Source: Clostridia bacterium
GTDB lineage: Bacteria; Bacillota; Clostridia; Christensenellales; Borkfalkiaceae
Direction: 5' to 3'
Length of the DNA stretch: 55,738 bases
Assembly: GCA_017462985.1 (NCBI GenBank)
Contig: JAFTQB010000052.1
Location: 1 to 55,738 of the forward strand
The notes under the pieces are model-generated. The model was given only the letters and a program-made list of their open reading frames with translations, made no database searches and was not told the DNA's origin. Below, piece after piece: positions 34,408 through 42,119 of this stretch. Each line of letters opens with the position of its first letter. Within the stretch, counting starts at the first letter, position 1. A program made the position numbers and the translations under genes.

Positions 34408-35559
34408 ATGAAAATTTGCGCAATAATTTGTGAATACAACCCCTTCCATAACGGTCATCAATACTTGATCGAGGAAGCAAAGACCCGTTCAAACGCGGAC
34501 GCCGCGCTGTGTTTGATGAGCGGCAATTTCGTACAACGGGGCGACGCGGCGATCTTTGATAAATTCCTTCGCGCTAAACACGCCGTTTTGGGCGGCGCGG
34601 ATATCGTTTTGGAATTGCCGACCGTATTCGCAACCTCAAACGCGGAAATTTTCGCAAGCGGAGCGATCTCTATCTTATCGAAAATTCCCGAAGTTACGCA
34701 TCTTTGTTTCGGCGCGGAACTTCCCGATAAGCAAAGCTTTTTAAACGCGGCGATCGCTTTAAAAGAAGAGCCGCAAATTGTTTCGGATACGGTCAAACGC
34801 TTAACGGGAGAAGGTATGGGTTACGCAGCCGCTCTCACTGCGGCAAGAAAGGAATTTGTTGACGAACGCCTTTTAACCTACCCTAACAATATTTTGGGAC
34901 TGGAATACACAAAAGCGATTGTAAGCCAAGACGCAAATATAGAAATTATGCCAATCCCCCGCCAAGGAAGCGGACATCGCAACGAAAACATTTCAGGGGA
35001 ATATTCCTCTGCAACGTCGATCCGTGAAGCGGTATATCAGGGAAAAGAAAAAAACGCCGAACCCGCATTACCTCACTTCGTATATCAATGCTTGCCAAAC
35101 GCAACGAAAATTAACCTTGAGCCATTTAAAAAACTGGCAATTTTGCAAAAAACGCCTGAAACAATCAAAAAAATCCTCGATTGTACCGAGGGGTTGGAGC
35201 ACGCCTTTTTGAAAGCCGCAACGCTTACCGCGCCTCTTGAAAAAACGCTTTGTTCTTCCCGTTATACCGCGGCGAGGATCCGCCGTATCGCGTTACAAAA
35301 TCTTTTGGGAATTGAAGAAAGCTTTATTCGAGAATGCCTTTCCTCTCCCTTGTATCTAAATCCGCTCGCCTTTCAAAGAGAACGGCAGGATTTGCTTTCC
35401 GTTCTTTCAAAAGCGAACATTCCGTTCCTTTGCTCGGGAAAATCGCAACGGGCGCTTTCGTCGGTCGGCATGCAGTGCAAACGCCTCGACGAATACGCCG
35501 AAACGCTCTACTCGCTGTTTTCAGGCAACGAAATTAAGCAAACGACCGTTATCGTATAA
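34408..35559 (+). CDS. tmcAL: tRNA(Met) cytidine acetate ligase (TmcAL family)
   Basis: A 383-residue nucleotidyltransferase-like enzyme that uses acetate and ATP to form N4-acetylcytidine at the wobble base of elongator tRNA-Met. The ATP motif ICEYNPFHNGHQYLIEEAK opens the protein, followed by MSGNFVQRGDAAIFDKF and RQGSGHR. I start it at ATG 34408 because family members begin just before this motif; the longer frame adds 40 unrelated residues. The Shine-Dalgarno sequence is weak. Its position next to ackA-pta and DUF177-rpmF fits Firmicutes order. Confidence 0.93.
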   Translation: MKICAIICEYNPFHNGHQYLIEEAKTRSNADAALCLMSGNFVQRGDAAIFDKFLRAKHAVLGGADIVLELPTVFATSNAEIFASGAISILSKIPEVTHLCFGAELPDKQSFLNAAIALKEEPQIVSDTVKRLTGEGMGYAAALTAARKEFVDERLLTYPNNILGLEYTKAIVSQDANIEIMPIPRQGSGHRNENISGEYSSATSIREAVYQGKEKNAEPALPHFVYQCLPNATKINLEPFKKLAILQKTPETIKKILDCTEGLEHAFLKAATLTAPLEKTLCSSRYTAARIRRIALQNLLGIEESFIRECLSSPLYLNPLAFQRERQDLLSVLSKANIPFLCSGKSQRALSSVGMQCKRLDEYAETLYSLFSGNEIKQTTVIV

Positions 35560-35562
35560 AAT

Positions 35563-36300
35563 ATGGAACTTGTTTATTACAGACACAATAAAAATATACG
35601 TCCAAAGCCCTTAGAACGCAAATCGATCTTTTTTAATGAACTGACGATCGTCCTTGACGGGATTGTGATATACAGCGTAAACGATGAAAAGATCGTTTTA
35701 AACGCAGGCGACGCCGTTTATATCGAAAGCGGCGGTACACGGGCGCGCCCAAATACAGACGAGACTGCCGATTACGTCAGCTTTAACTTTCAAACCGATA
35801 CCCCCATTGAGCTTCCGCAAAAAATCTCGAACGCACTCACAGGAGAAGTCAAGTTATTGATTGCCTGCGCTGACGAGATCCAACGCAAATATTATTCCGA
35901 TTCCGATCGTCAGATCGCAGGAATTTTGCAATGTATTGTCGGCAATATCAAAAGCAATCTTTGCGATACGAAAGAGAGTTGGTTGGTAAGATATATCAAG
36001 CAATACCTCAACCGTAATCTTTCTCAAAAGATCACTTTGGAAAATATCGGTCGGGAAACCTTTTTTTCACCCGTTTATTGCGATATTGTTTTTAAGAGAG
36101 AAACAGGATTTTCTATTATTGCGTTTTTATTAGATTTACGCGTAAACGAAGCAAAAAAATTATTATCCGACGGCACCCTATCGCTACAAAAGATTGCGGA
36201 AACAGTTGGATTTGACGATTATAACTATTTTTCCCGTACTTTTAAAAAACATACGGGTTACACTCCTAACGAATATCGAAAATTATTTCTTTTCTTTTAA
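35563..36300 (+). CDS. AraC-family transcriptional regulator
   Basis: A 245-residue regulator with a cupin-like N-terminal sensing half (LNAGDAVYIESGG) and a C-terminal pair of helix-turn-helices; the second reads LSLQKIAETVGFDDYNYFSRTFKKHTGYTPNEYR in two parts, the typical AraC signature. The effector and targets are unknown. It begins 3 bases after tmcAL with no Shine-Dalgarno of its own, so translation is probably coupled. A terminator follows. Confidence 0.92.
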   Translation: MELVYYRHNKNIRPKPLERKSIFFNELTIVLDGIVIYSVNDEKIVLNAGDAVYIESGGTRARPNTDETADYVSFNFQTDTPIELPQKISNALTGEVKLLIACADEIQRKYYSDSDRQIAGILQCIVGNIKSNLCDTKESWLVRYIKQYLNRNLSQKITLENIGRETFFSPVYCDIVFKRETGFSIIAFLLDLRVNEAKKLLSDGTLSLQKIAETVGFDDYNYFSRTFKKHTGYTPNEYRKLFLFF

Positions 36301-36311
36301 ATCCGTACAAC

Positions 36312-36349
36312 AAAAACCACGCTTGGCATACACCAAACGTGGCTTTTCT
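36312..36349 (+). terminator. Terminator after the AraC gene
   Basis: Stem CCACGCTTGG/CCAAACGTGG with one mismatch and a 6-base loop, followed by CTTTTCTTT. Confidence 0.75.
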
Positions 36350-36355
36350 TTATAT

Positions 36356-36405
36356 CAAAAAAAGAGTGGATTTCAAAGCATTTCTACTCTTAAATCCACT
36401 CTTTT
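36356..36405 (-). terminator. Terminator after tRNA-Thr
   Basis: Minus strand perfect 14-base stem (36392-36405 with 36360-36373) and 18-base loop, followed by a T-run. It starts at the last base of the tRNA CCA. Confidence 0.85.
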
Positions 36406-36480
36406 GGAGCTACTGGCCGGACTTGAACCGGCGACCTGCTGATTACGAATCAGCTGCTCTACCGACTGAGCCACAGTAGC
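36405..36480 (-). tRNA. tRNA-Thr (anticodon CGT)
   Basis: The 76-base minus-strand gene folds as a cloverleaf: acceptor GCTACTG/CAGTAGC, D arm with GGCTCAGTCGGTAGAGC, anticodon stem GCTGA/TCAGC with loop TTCGTAA (anticodon CGT, reads ACG), T arm with GGTTCAAGTCC, discriminator T and an encoded CCA. It is a single-gene transcription unit with its own promoter and terminator. Confidence 0.97.
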
Positions 36481-36502
36481 ATTTCTCATCGACAGCATTC
36501 TC

Positions 36503-36531
36503 ATTATACTCAATTAAAAAGAAAAAAGCAA
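36503..36531 (-). promoter_or_regulatory. Promoter of tRNA-Thr, overlapping an upstream terminator
   Basis: Minus strand: -35 TTGCTT (36526-36531), 17-base spacer, -10 TATAAT (36503-36508). The -35 is made of the 3' arm and T-run of the terminator at 36522-36551. Confidence 0.75.
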
Positions 36532-36551
36532 GCATTTTCACTTGCTTTTTT
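36522..36551 (-). terminator. Terminator after the nrd operon's last gene
   Basis: Minus strand stem AAAAAAGCAAG/CTTGCTTTTTT with an 8-base loop; the T-run is part of the 3' arm. Confidence 0.8.
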
Positions 36552-36585
36552 ATAGTTTTTTTAGGTTTTTGAGAAAATTTATTTA

Positions 36586-37236
36586 TTAAAAATTAAAACG
36601 CACCGCCGAAGCCGCCAATCCTTCGCACGCTTCACAAAGCGAATACCGCAACGCATCGGCATAAACCACCCCTTCCATCGCTTCTTTCAGCCCGTTAGAT
36701 AGGACTTGCACTACCTTGCCCAACTCCACCTCGCTTTCCCTCGAAAAATAATCCAGCCAATCGCAAAGATCGTGCAAAAGATTTTTTATCTTGTTTTGCG
36801 TTTGCCCGTTTTCCAACAGCTCCACCGTACGCTCCAACGATTTTAACACGCCGTAAAAGGAAGTATATTCCCCGATTATTCGATCTCTTTGTTCCGATCC
36901 GCAAAGTCGAAAATTGCCCGTTTTTAAGCATTTTACCGTAGCCGTAGGATAATCTTTCACAATCCTATTCCGCACCGATTCAGCCGTGCTTTCTTCAAAA
37001 TATACCGAAAACGCAACGCCTGTATCCATCAAATACCCCGCGCCGCCCTGCAAGCGGATATCGCTTTGGCTTGCCTGCAAGCTGTCCGTTTGATAAACGA
37101 GAAAATAAAAGCTGTAGCCTGCGGCGCTTTGACTGCCCGAAAGCCATATCGCAAGCGTAAATCCCGCCCCCACAACAAGTAAACACACGAGCGCAATTAC
37201 GCGGAATATCCATTTTTGAAAAATCGCCGTCCTCAT
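36586..37236 (-). CDS. Membrane-anchored protein of unknown function, possibly SPOR-like
   Basis: I do not recognise this 216-residue protein with certainty. It has one N-terminal membrane segment (residues 9-32) with most of the protein probably outside. The stretch around residues 50-95 (LQGGAGYLMDTG, then FSVYFEESTAESVRNRI) resembles SPOR-like repeats of clostridial cell-surface proteins, which would suggest binding to peptidoglycan; this is a weak inference. The second half is helical and Cys-containing. It is the last gene after nrdD-nrdG and the zinc-ribbon gene, 28 bases on, with only AAGG very close to its ATG. Confidence 0.7.
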   Translation of the reverse strand: MRTAIFQKWIFRVIALVCLLVVGAGFTLAIWLSGSQSAAGYSFYFLVYQTDSLQASQSDIRLQGGAGYLMDTGVAFSVYFEESTAESVRNRIVKDYPTATVKCLKTGNFRLCGSEQRDRIIGEYTSFYGVLKSLERTVELLENGQTQNKIKNLLHDLCDWLDYFSRESEVELGKVVQVLSNGLKEAMEGVVYADALRYSLCEACEGLAASAVRFNF

Positions 37237-37264
37237 ACCTTATGGTATGCGACGGCGACGGCAT

Positions 37265-37606
37265 TCATTCGTTATTCGATTGTTCATCGATCAACTTTTG
37301 TCCGCAATGAGGACAAAACGCGTTTTCTTTTTGACATTCTTCCCCGCAAGAAGGACAAACGACAGCGTTTTCCATTTCCACTTTTAACGAGGAAATGCGG
37401 GATAAATTCAAACTGAGCGCGATTAAAGAAACGCCGAACACGATCAGCAATACGAAAATCAGCCAAGGCGGTTGAACGGCGAAGATCGCCCAATTTGCGT
37501 TGGCAAGCAAGACGACCATCATGACGGCAAGTACGGTTGATTCTATCCCTAGCCCCACGCAAAATATCTTTAAATTTCGGATGGCTTTCGCTCGCTTATC
37601 GTTCAT
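37265..37606 (-). CDS. Small membrane protein with C-terminal zinc ribbon
   Basis: A 113-residue protein of unknown function. Two hydrophobic segments (about residues 16-36 and 44-64) are followed by a double-CxxC zinc ribbon, CPSCGEEC and CPHCGQK, at the C-terminus. The start at 37606 has GGAG 5 bases upstream; the longer frame overlaps nrdG. It begins 2 bases after nrdG, so it is part of the nrd transcript, though no role in nucleotide reduction is known. Confidence 0.82.
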   Translation of the reverse strand: MNDKRAKAIRNLKIFCVGLGIESTVLAVMMVVLLANANWAIFAVQPPWLIFVLLIVFGVSLIALSLNLSRISSLKVEMENAVVCPSCGEECQKENAFCPHCGQKLIDEQSNNE

Positions 37607-37608
37607 AA

Positions 37609-38136
37609 CTACTCCAAATATAATACGCAACGCTTTTCTTTAAGCGTTTTTTGCACGTCGATCACCCGCTGATTGGACGAACCGCGGAATTTTAAGCGGA
37701 TATCGTACAATTCATCGATATACGGTCCGTCGATCAGTACGTCGAGCAAAGAAATCAATTCTTCCGTATACGGGGTATTTTTTTCTTTCTCTTTCAAAAC
37801 GCCGCGTTCTTCGTCTAACACAAACCCCGTATAACACCAAATCGGTTTTTCGGGAAAACGCCTCTTTACTTCTTTTAAAAAAGGCAACAGCGCCGCTTGA
37901 TTTTGCGGCTCGAACGGTTCCCCGCCAAGCAACGAAAGCCCCGCGATAAACGGAGAGGCGAGTTCTTCAAGAAGCTTCCTTTGGATACCCTCGTCAAAAG
38001 GCTCGCCGTAATGAAAATCCCAAGCGACTTGATTAAAACAGTTTTTACAATGATGCGTACAACCTGAAACGAAGAGGGAGATACGAACCCCCTCTCCGTT
38101 AGCAATGTCATACCATTTTATCGTTGCATAATTCAT
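37609..38136 (-). CDS. nrdG: Anaerobic ribonucleotide reductase activating enzyme
   Basis: A 175-residue radical-SAM activase that generates the glycyl radical on NrdD. The cluster motif CTHHCKNC (CxxxCxxC) lies near residue 26, followed by LSLLGGEPFEPQN and DVLIDGPY. It begins 3 bases after nrdD. Confidence 0.96.
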   Translation of the reverse strand: MNYATIKWYDIANGEGVRISLFVSGCTHHCKNCFNQVAWDFHYGEPFDEGIQRKLLEELASPFIAGLSLLGGEPFEPQNQAALLPFLKEVKRRFPEKPIWCYTGFVLDEERGVLKEKEKNTPYTEELISLLDVLIDGPYIDELYDIRLKFRGSSNQRVIDVQKTLKEKRCVLYLE

Positions 38137-38139
38137 AGT

Positions 38140-40320
38140 TTACAAATGCAATACTCTATCTTGAATTTCTTGCGTTCTGCCTTGATTCCAATACTGCGTA
38201 CCGATATACCCGCAGGTACGGCGCGCAACGTTCATCTTCGCTTGATCGCGGTTTTTACAGCAAGGACATTCCCAAACGAGTTTTCCGCTCTCTTCCTTTG
38301 CTATTTGAATTTCACCGTCAAAACCGCAAACTTGGCAATAGTCGCTCTTGGTGTTTAATTCGGCATACATGATATTTTCGTAGATAAATTTCATCACCGA
38401 AAGCACCGCGGGAATATTGTTTTGCATATTCGGCACTTCCACGTACGAGATCGCGCCGCCGGGCGAAAGCTGCTGGAATTCGCTTTCAAACTTCAATTTC
38501 GTAAATGCGTCGATTTCTTCGGTAACGTGCACGTGATAACTGTTCGTGATATAATTCTTATCCGTAACGCCAGGGATCACGCCGAAACGCTTTTGCAAGC
38601 ATTTCGCGAACTTATAAGTGGTACTTTCAAGCGGCGTGCCGTAGAGCGAGAAATCGATATTTTCTTTCGCTTTCCATTCCTTGCACTTATCGTTCATTCT
38701 CTGCATAACCGCAAGCGCGAACGGCTTGGCTTCTTGATCGGTATGCGATTTGCCCGTCATATGCTTCACGCATTCGTAAAGCCCCGCATAACCGAGGGAG
38801 ATGGTAGAATAACCGCCGTAAAGCAGCTTATCGATCGTTTCTCCCTTTTCCAAACGAGCCAACGCGCCGTATTGCCACAAAATGGGCGCTGCGTCGGAAA
38901 GCGTACCCTTCAAACGCAAATGGCGTTGCATCAACGCACGATAGCAAAGTTCCAATCTTTCGTCGAAAATTTCCCAGAACTTCTTTTCGTCTCTGCCCGA
39001 AGAAAGCGCCACGTCGACGAGGTTGATAGTTACGACGCCTTGATTGAATCTGCCGTAATATTTCGGCTTTCCGTTTTCGTCCACGTACGGCGTTAAGAAA
39101 CTTCTGCAACCCATACAGGTATAACAATGCCCTTCGCCGTTTTTATCCACCTTGTATTCGAGCATTTTCTTTTCGGAAATATAATCGGGCACCATGCGCT
39201 TCGCAGTACATTTCGCCGCGAGTTCCGTCAAATAGAAATACGGTTGATCTTCGGAAATATTATCCGGTTCAAGCACGTAGATCAGCTTGGGGAACGCAGG
39301 CGTAATCCATACGCCCGATTCGTTCTTCACGCCCTTGATACGCTGGCGGAGCGTTTCCTCGATAATGAGAGCCAGATCGGCTTTTTCCTGCTCGTTGCGC
39401 GCTTCGTTTAAGTACATAAACACCGTTACGAACGGCGCTTGACCGTTGGTCGTCAAGAGCGTTACCACTTGGTATTGAATCGTTTGAATCCCTCTTGCGA
39501 TCTCGGCGCGAAGTCGTCTTTCCGCAAACTTAGCGATTTGCTCTTCGTCCGTTACGCCCACTTCCGCAAATTCGGCTGCGACTTCCTTTCTGATCTTTTG
39601 ACGGCTGATTTCAACGAACGGCGCAAGGTGCGTTAAGGAAATGCTTTGCCCGCCGTATTGGTTGGACGCAACTTGCGCGATAATTTGCGTAGCGATATTG
39701 CAAGCCGTGGAAAAGCTATGCGGCTTTTCAATGAGCGTACCCGAAATAACCGTTCCGTTTTCAAGCATATCTTCAAGGTTTACAAGATCGCAATTGTGCA
39801 TATGCTGCGCAAAATAATCGGCGTCGTGGAAATGAATGATCCCTTGATCGTGCGCCGCAACGATATCGTCGGGTAACAAAATACGACGGGTGAGATCCTT
39901 GGAGACTTCCCCTGCCATATAATCTCTTTGAACGCTGTTTACCGTAGGATTTTTATTAGAGTTTTCCTGCTTGACTTCCTCGTTATTACATTCGATCAAA
40001 GTCAAAATCTGCGCGTCCGTCGTATTCACCTTACGAACGAGCGCACGGGTGTAGCGATAAGTAATGTATTTGCGCGCCAAAACAAATACTTTCGCCGCCA
40101 TTAAGTGGTTTTCGACCATATCCTGCACTTCTTCCACGTGCACGGAACGCTTCATCTGACGGCAATCGTTGGTAACGGCAAAGGCGATCTCTTGAATCGC
40201 TTCTTCGCTGATACGATCTCTTTCATCGATCTCTTTATTCGCTTGGCGAATAGCCGCAATGATCTTCGCAATATCGAAAATAACTTCCTGACCGCTTCTC
40301 TTAATAATCTTCATACGCAC
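38140..40320 (-). CDS. nrdD: Anaerobic (class III) ribonucleoside-triphosphate reductase
   Basis: A 726-residue glycyl-radical enzyme that reduces ribonucleotides without oxygen. An N-terminal ATP-cone (residues 1-90) provides allosteric control. The C-terminus carries the zinc site CQVC...CPCC and the radical Gly 704 in RTCGYIGTQYW. Length and layout are normal. Expression is probably governed by NrdR through the box array upstream. Confidence 0.98.
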   Translation of the reverse strand: MRMKIIKRSGQEVIFDIAKIIAAIRQANKEIDERDRISEEAIQEIAFAVTNDCRQMKRSVHVEEVQDMVENHLMAAKVFVLARKYITYRYTRALVRKVNTTDAQILTLIECNNEEVKQENSNKNPTVNSVQRDYMAGEVSKDLTRRILLPDDIVAAHDQGIIHFHDADYFAQHMHNCDLVNLEDMLENGTVISGTLIEKPHSFSTACNIATQIIAQVASNQYGGQSISLTHLAPFVEISRQKIRKEVAAEFAEVGVTDEEQIAKFAERRLRAEIARGIQTIQYQVVTLLTTNGQAPFVTVFMYLNEARNEQEKADLALIIEETLRQRIKGVKNESGVWITPAFPKLIYVLEPDNISEDQPYFYLTELAAKCTAKRMVPDYISEKKMLEYKVDKNGEGHCYTCMGCRSFLTPYVDENGKPKYYGRFNQGVVTINLVDVALSSGRDEKKFWEIFDERLELCYRALMQRHLRLKGTLSDAAPILWQYGALARLEKGETIDKLLYGGYSTISLGYAGLYECVKHMTGKSHTDQEAKPFALAVMQRMNDKCKEWKAKENIDFSLYGTPLESTTYKFAKCLQKRFGVIPGVTDKNYITNSYHVHVTEEIDAFTKLKFESEFQQLSPGGAISYVEVPNMQNNIPAVLSVMKFIYENIMYAELNTKSDYCQVCGFDGEIQIAKEESGKLVWECPCCKNRDQAKMNVARRTCGYIGTQYWNQGRTQEIQDRVLHL

Positions 40321-40344
40321 GCCTCCTATACCCTAAAACCCTTT

Positions 40345-40350
40345 ATTATA
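40345..40350 (-). promoter_or_regulatory. Possible second, downstream -10 element of nrdD
   Basis: Minus strand TATAAT, 25 bases before the nrdD start; the -35 region is replaced by NrdR box 1 and matches poorly. Confidence 0.35.
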
Positions 40351-40359
40351 CCCCTTGAA

Positions 40360-40481
40360 CCCCAATATCTTGTGTTAAAAAACCTTTTTTCAACACTATA
40401 TCTTGTGTTTTAAATATTCAAGCTATACTATTATACCATATCTTGTGGGAAAGTCAAGTATTCCACCACAAGATATTGTAT
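40360..40481. promoter_or_regulatory. Array of four NrdR boxes upstream of nrdD
   Basis: Four 16-base sites with the NrdR core: 40360-40375, 40393-40408 (ACACTATATCTTGTGT, closest to the ACACwATATmTwGTGT consensus), 40433-40448 and 40466-40481 (opposite orientation). Sites 1-2 and 3-4 are each 33 bases apart start to start, about three helical turns. Site 3 overlaps the -10 and spacer of the upstream nrdD promoter, fitting repression when dATP is high. This is in the 362-base gap 40321-40682; the remaining part (40482-40637) is A/T rich and shows no gene. Confidence 0.85.
40430..40457 (-). promoter_or_regulatory. Sigma-A promoter of the nrdD operon
   Basis: Minus strand: -35 TTGACT (40452-40457), 16-base spacer, -10 TATAAT (40430-40435). 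Confidence 0.75.
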
Positions 40482-40637
40482 AGGAAAAAATTATATATTT
40501 TTTTAACAAAAGCCTTTTTGAGCGAGTTTTTACTTCCAAAAAATGGATTTTTTTCTTTGAAAGATAAAAAAAACGAATACCTACGATTTTTGTCGAACGC
40601 CGTCGTATCTTGTAAACGGCTTTTTTAACGGATTGCA

Positions 40638-40663
40638 TAAAAAAAAGGACGGCACACCGTCCC
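40638..40663 (-). terminator. Terminator after the rho-like gene
   Basis: Minus strand stem GGACGG/CCGTCC with a 4-base loop and an 8-base T-run; near-identical in sequence to the ung terminator. Confidence 0.88.
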
Positions 40664-40682
40664 TCTTTTTCCTTGCTAATCA

Positions 40683-42119
40683 TCAAAACTCTTTTATTTT
40701 TTCGAAAAATTCTTCAAACCCTTTGCTGCTTGCAATCGCCGAAAACAATTCCTGTTCTTTTCCCCGGAATTGTAAACCGTCGCAAAAAGAGGATTCGTCC
40801 TCGCTCGCTGAAATCATACTTTGTTGCGTATACGATTTGCTAAGATCAACTGCTGGGAAGATCCGTTTGATCGCCAACGCTTCGTTTAAGCGTATCTCGC
40901 CGTTTGCCACCGAGGAAAGCTCCGATTGCAAAACGTCGTCTGCCGTATCGCCCGTGGAAGCGGAAGCCGTGGCGAGAATCGTAAGCGAGCCTTTTTTGCT
41001 AAAACAGCGCGCCGCGCCGAAATATTTTTTGATATATCGTATCGTATTCAATTCCAACCCGCAAGCATGCCGCTTGCCGCCCTCGGAATATTCCGTTTCG
41101 TTATAAGCTTTCGCCAAGTTCGTCAAACTATCGACGAACACGATCACATCCTCGCCCATTTCCGCTAAACGCTTGGCGTGCTTTAAAACAAATTCAGCAA
41201 GAAAGACGTGCTTTTCCGCTTCCTCTTCAAAAGTCGTTGCGTAGACGTCTTTTGCGGGAAGGAATTGTTTATATTCGCTCACCAATTCGGGCGATTGCTC
41301 GATCAAAAGCGCAAATATTTTATAATTCCCGTTCACAGAAAGAGAGGAAGCCAATTTTTTCAAAAAGGTGGATTTTCCCGCTTTGGGTGCAGCAGAGATC
41401 AAACAGCGTTGCCCTATCCCCATCGGCAAAAGCCAATTCAAATATTTCGCTTCTGCGAAAGGTTGCTTATTCCCAAAGGGAATTTTTTTCGTAGGATAAC
41501 AAACGGGTTCTTCTTCAAATCTGCCGCGTTCCAGCGTGATCGCCGCTACGCCGTTGACGGATAAAACATCTTTTGCGTACACCACGCCGCCGCGAAGCTC
41601 GATATGGCAACTGACAGCGTCGCCCTCGCGTAGATCATGTGCGTGAATCTGTTCGACGGTAACGAAAATCTTATCTTTTTTCCAATCCCCGTCCTCGGCA
41701 ACCAAGCAAGGCACTTCTTCCAACGTTTCCAAACGCCCTTTATACACCATTTCGAAATCGTAGCCCTCGCCTCTGTAAAATTCGTGCGAATGAACTTCTA
41801 TTCCGAAGCCTTTCTTTTTCCCGAAGCGAATCCCCTCGTCTTGCGGTTTGGTTAAAAATTCCCGCTTTAACTGCTCGATCTTTTCCAAGATTTTAGGATC
41901 AACAAACCCGTCTTTGACGGGTGCGCCTCGCGTGGTACGCTTAGACGGCATCGACTCGCCTACGAGAACGGAAATAATCTGGTTCATCAGATTTTCTTTC
42001 TTTCGTTCGGTCGCTTGACTCACCCCGATATGCCTGCCGTAAGCCCTCAGCGTTGCAATGCTGAGCGAGGAAAGGTATTGTGTACAGGCGAGTTTAAATT
42101 CCTTTGGGGAGTATTTCAT
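40683..42119 (-). CDS. Divergent Rho-family transcription termination ATPase
   Basis: A 478-residue RecA-type hexameric helicase by homology to Rho. An N-terminal SAP-like Rho_N domain (residues 1-50), a basic linker, a cold-shock-like RNA-binding region (about 100-200) and the ATPase follow in order. Walker A is SAAPKAGKST and FVDSLTNLAKAYN, KRHACGLELNTI, YFGAARCFSKKGSLTILATA and KRIFPAVD align with Rho. However DERPEEVTD becomes EQSPELVSE, changing the catalytic Glu and neighbouring Arg, the Arg of DSITRLARAYN is Asn, and the R-loop region is rewritten. It may be a slow Rho or a paralogue with another role. Last gene of a three-gene operon, ATGA overlap. Confidence 0.85.
   Translation of the reverse strand: MKYSPKEFKLACTQYLSSLSIATLRAYGRHIGVSQATERKKENLMNQIISVLVGESMPSKRTTRGAPVKDGFVDPKILEKIEQLKREFLTKPQDEGIRFGKKKGFGIEVHSHEFYRGEGYDFEMVYKGRLETLEEVPCLVAEDGDWKKDKIFVTVEQIHAHDLREGDAVSCHIELRGGVVYAKDVLSVNGVAAITLERGRFEEEPVCYPTKKIPFGNKQPFAEAKYLNWLLPMGIGQRCLISAAPKAGKSTFLKKLASSLSVNGNYKIFALLIEQSPELVSEYKQFLPAKDVYATTFEEEAEKHVFLAEFVLKHAKRLAEMGEDVIVFVDSLTNLAKAYNETEYSEGGKRHACGLELNTIRYIKKYFGAARCFSKKGSLTILATASASTGDTADDVLQSELSSVANGEIRLNEALAIKRIFPAVDLSKSYTQQSMISASEDESSFCDGLQFRGKEQELFSAIASSKGFEEFFEKIKEF

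Noticed and set aside
40595..40626. Plus-strand hairpin GCCGT/ACGGC followed by T6
   Set aside because: Only a 5-base stem with a 12-base loop and no plus-strand gene before it; reported only as part of the non-coding gap.
40423..40686. 87-codon minus-strand frame in the nrdD upstream region
   Set aside because: It covers the rho terminator, A/T-rich spacer and NrdR boxes; Lys/Ile-rich composition reflects base content, not coding.
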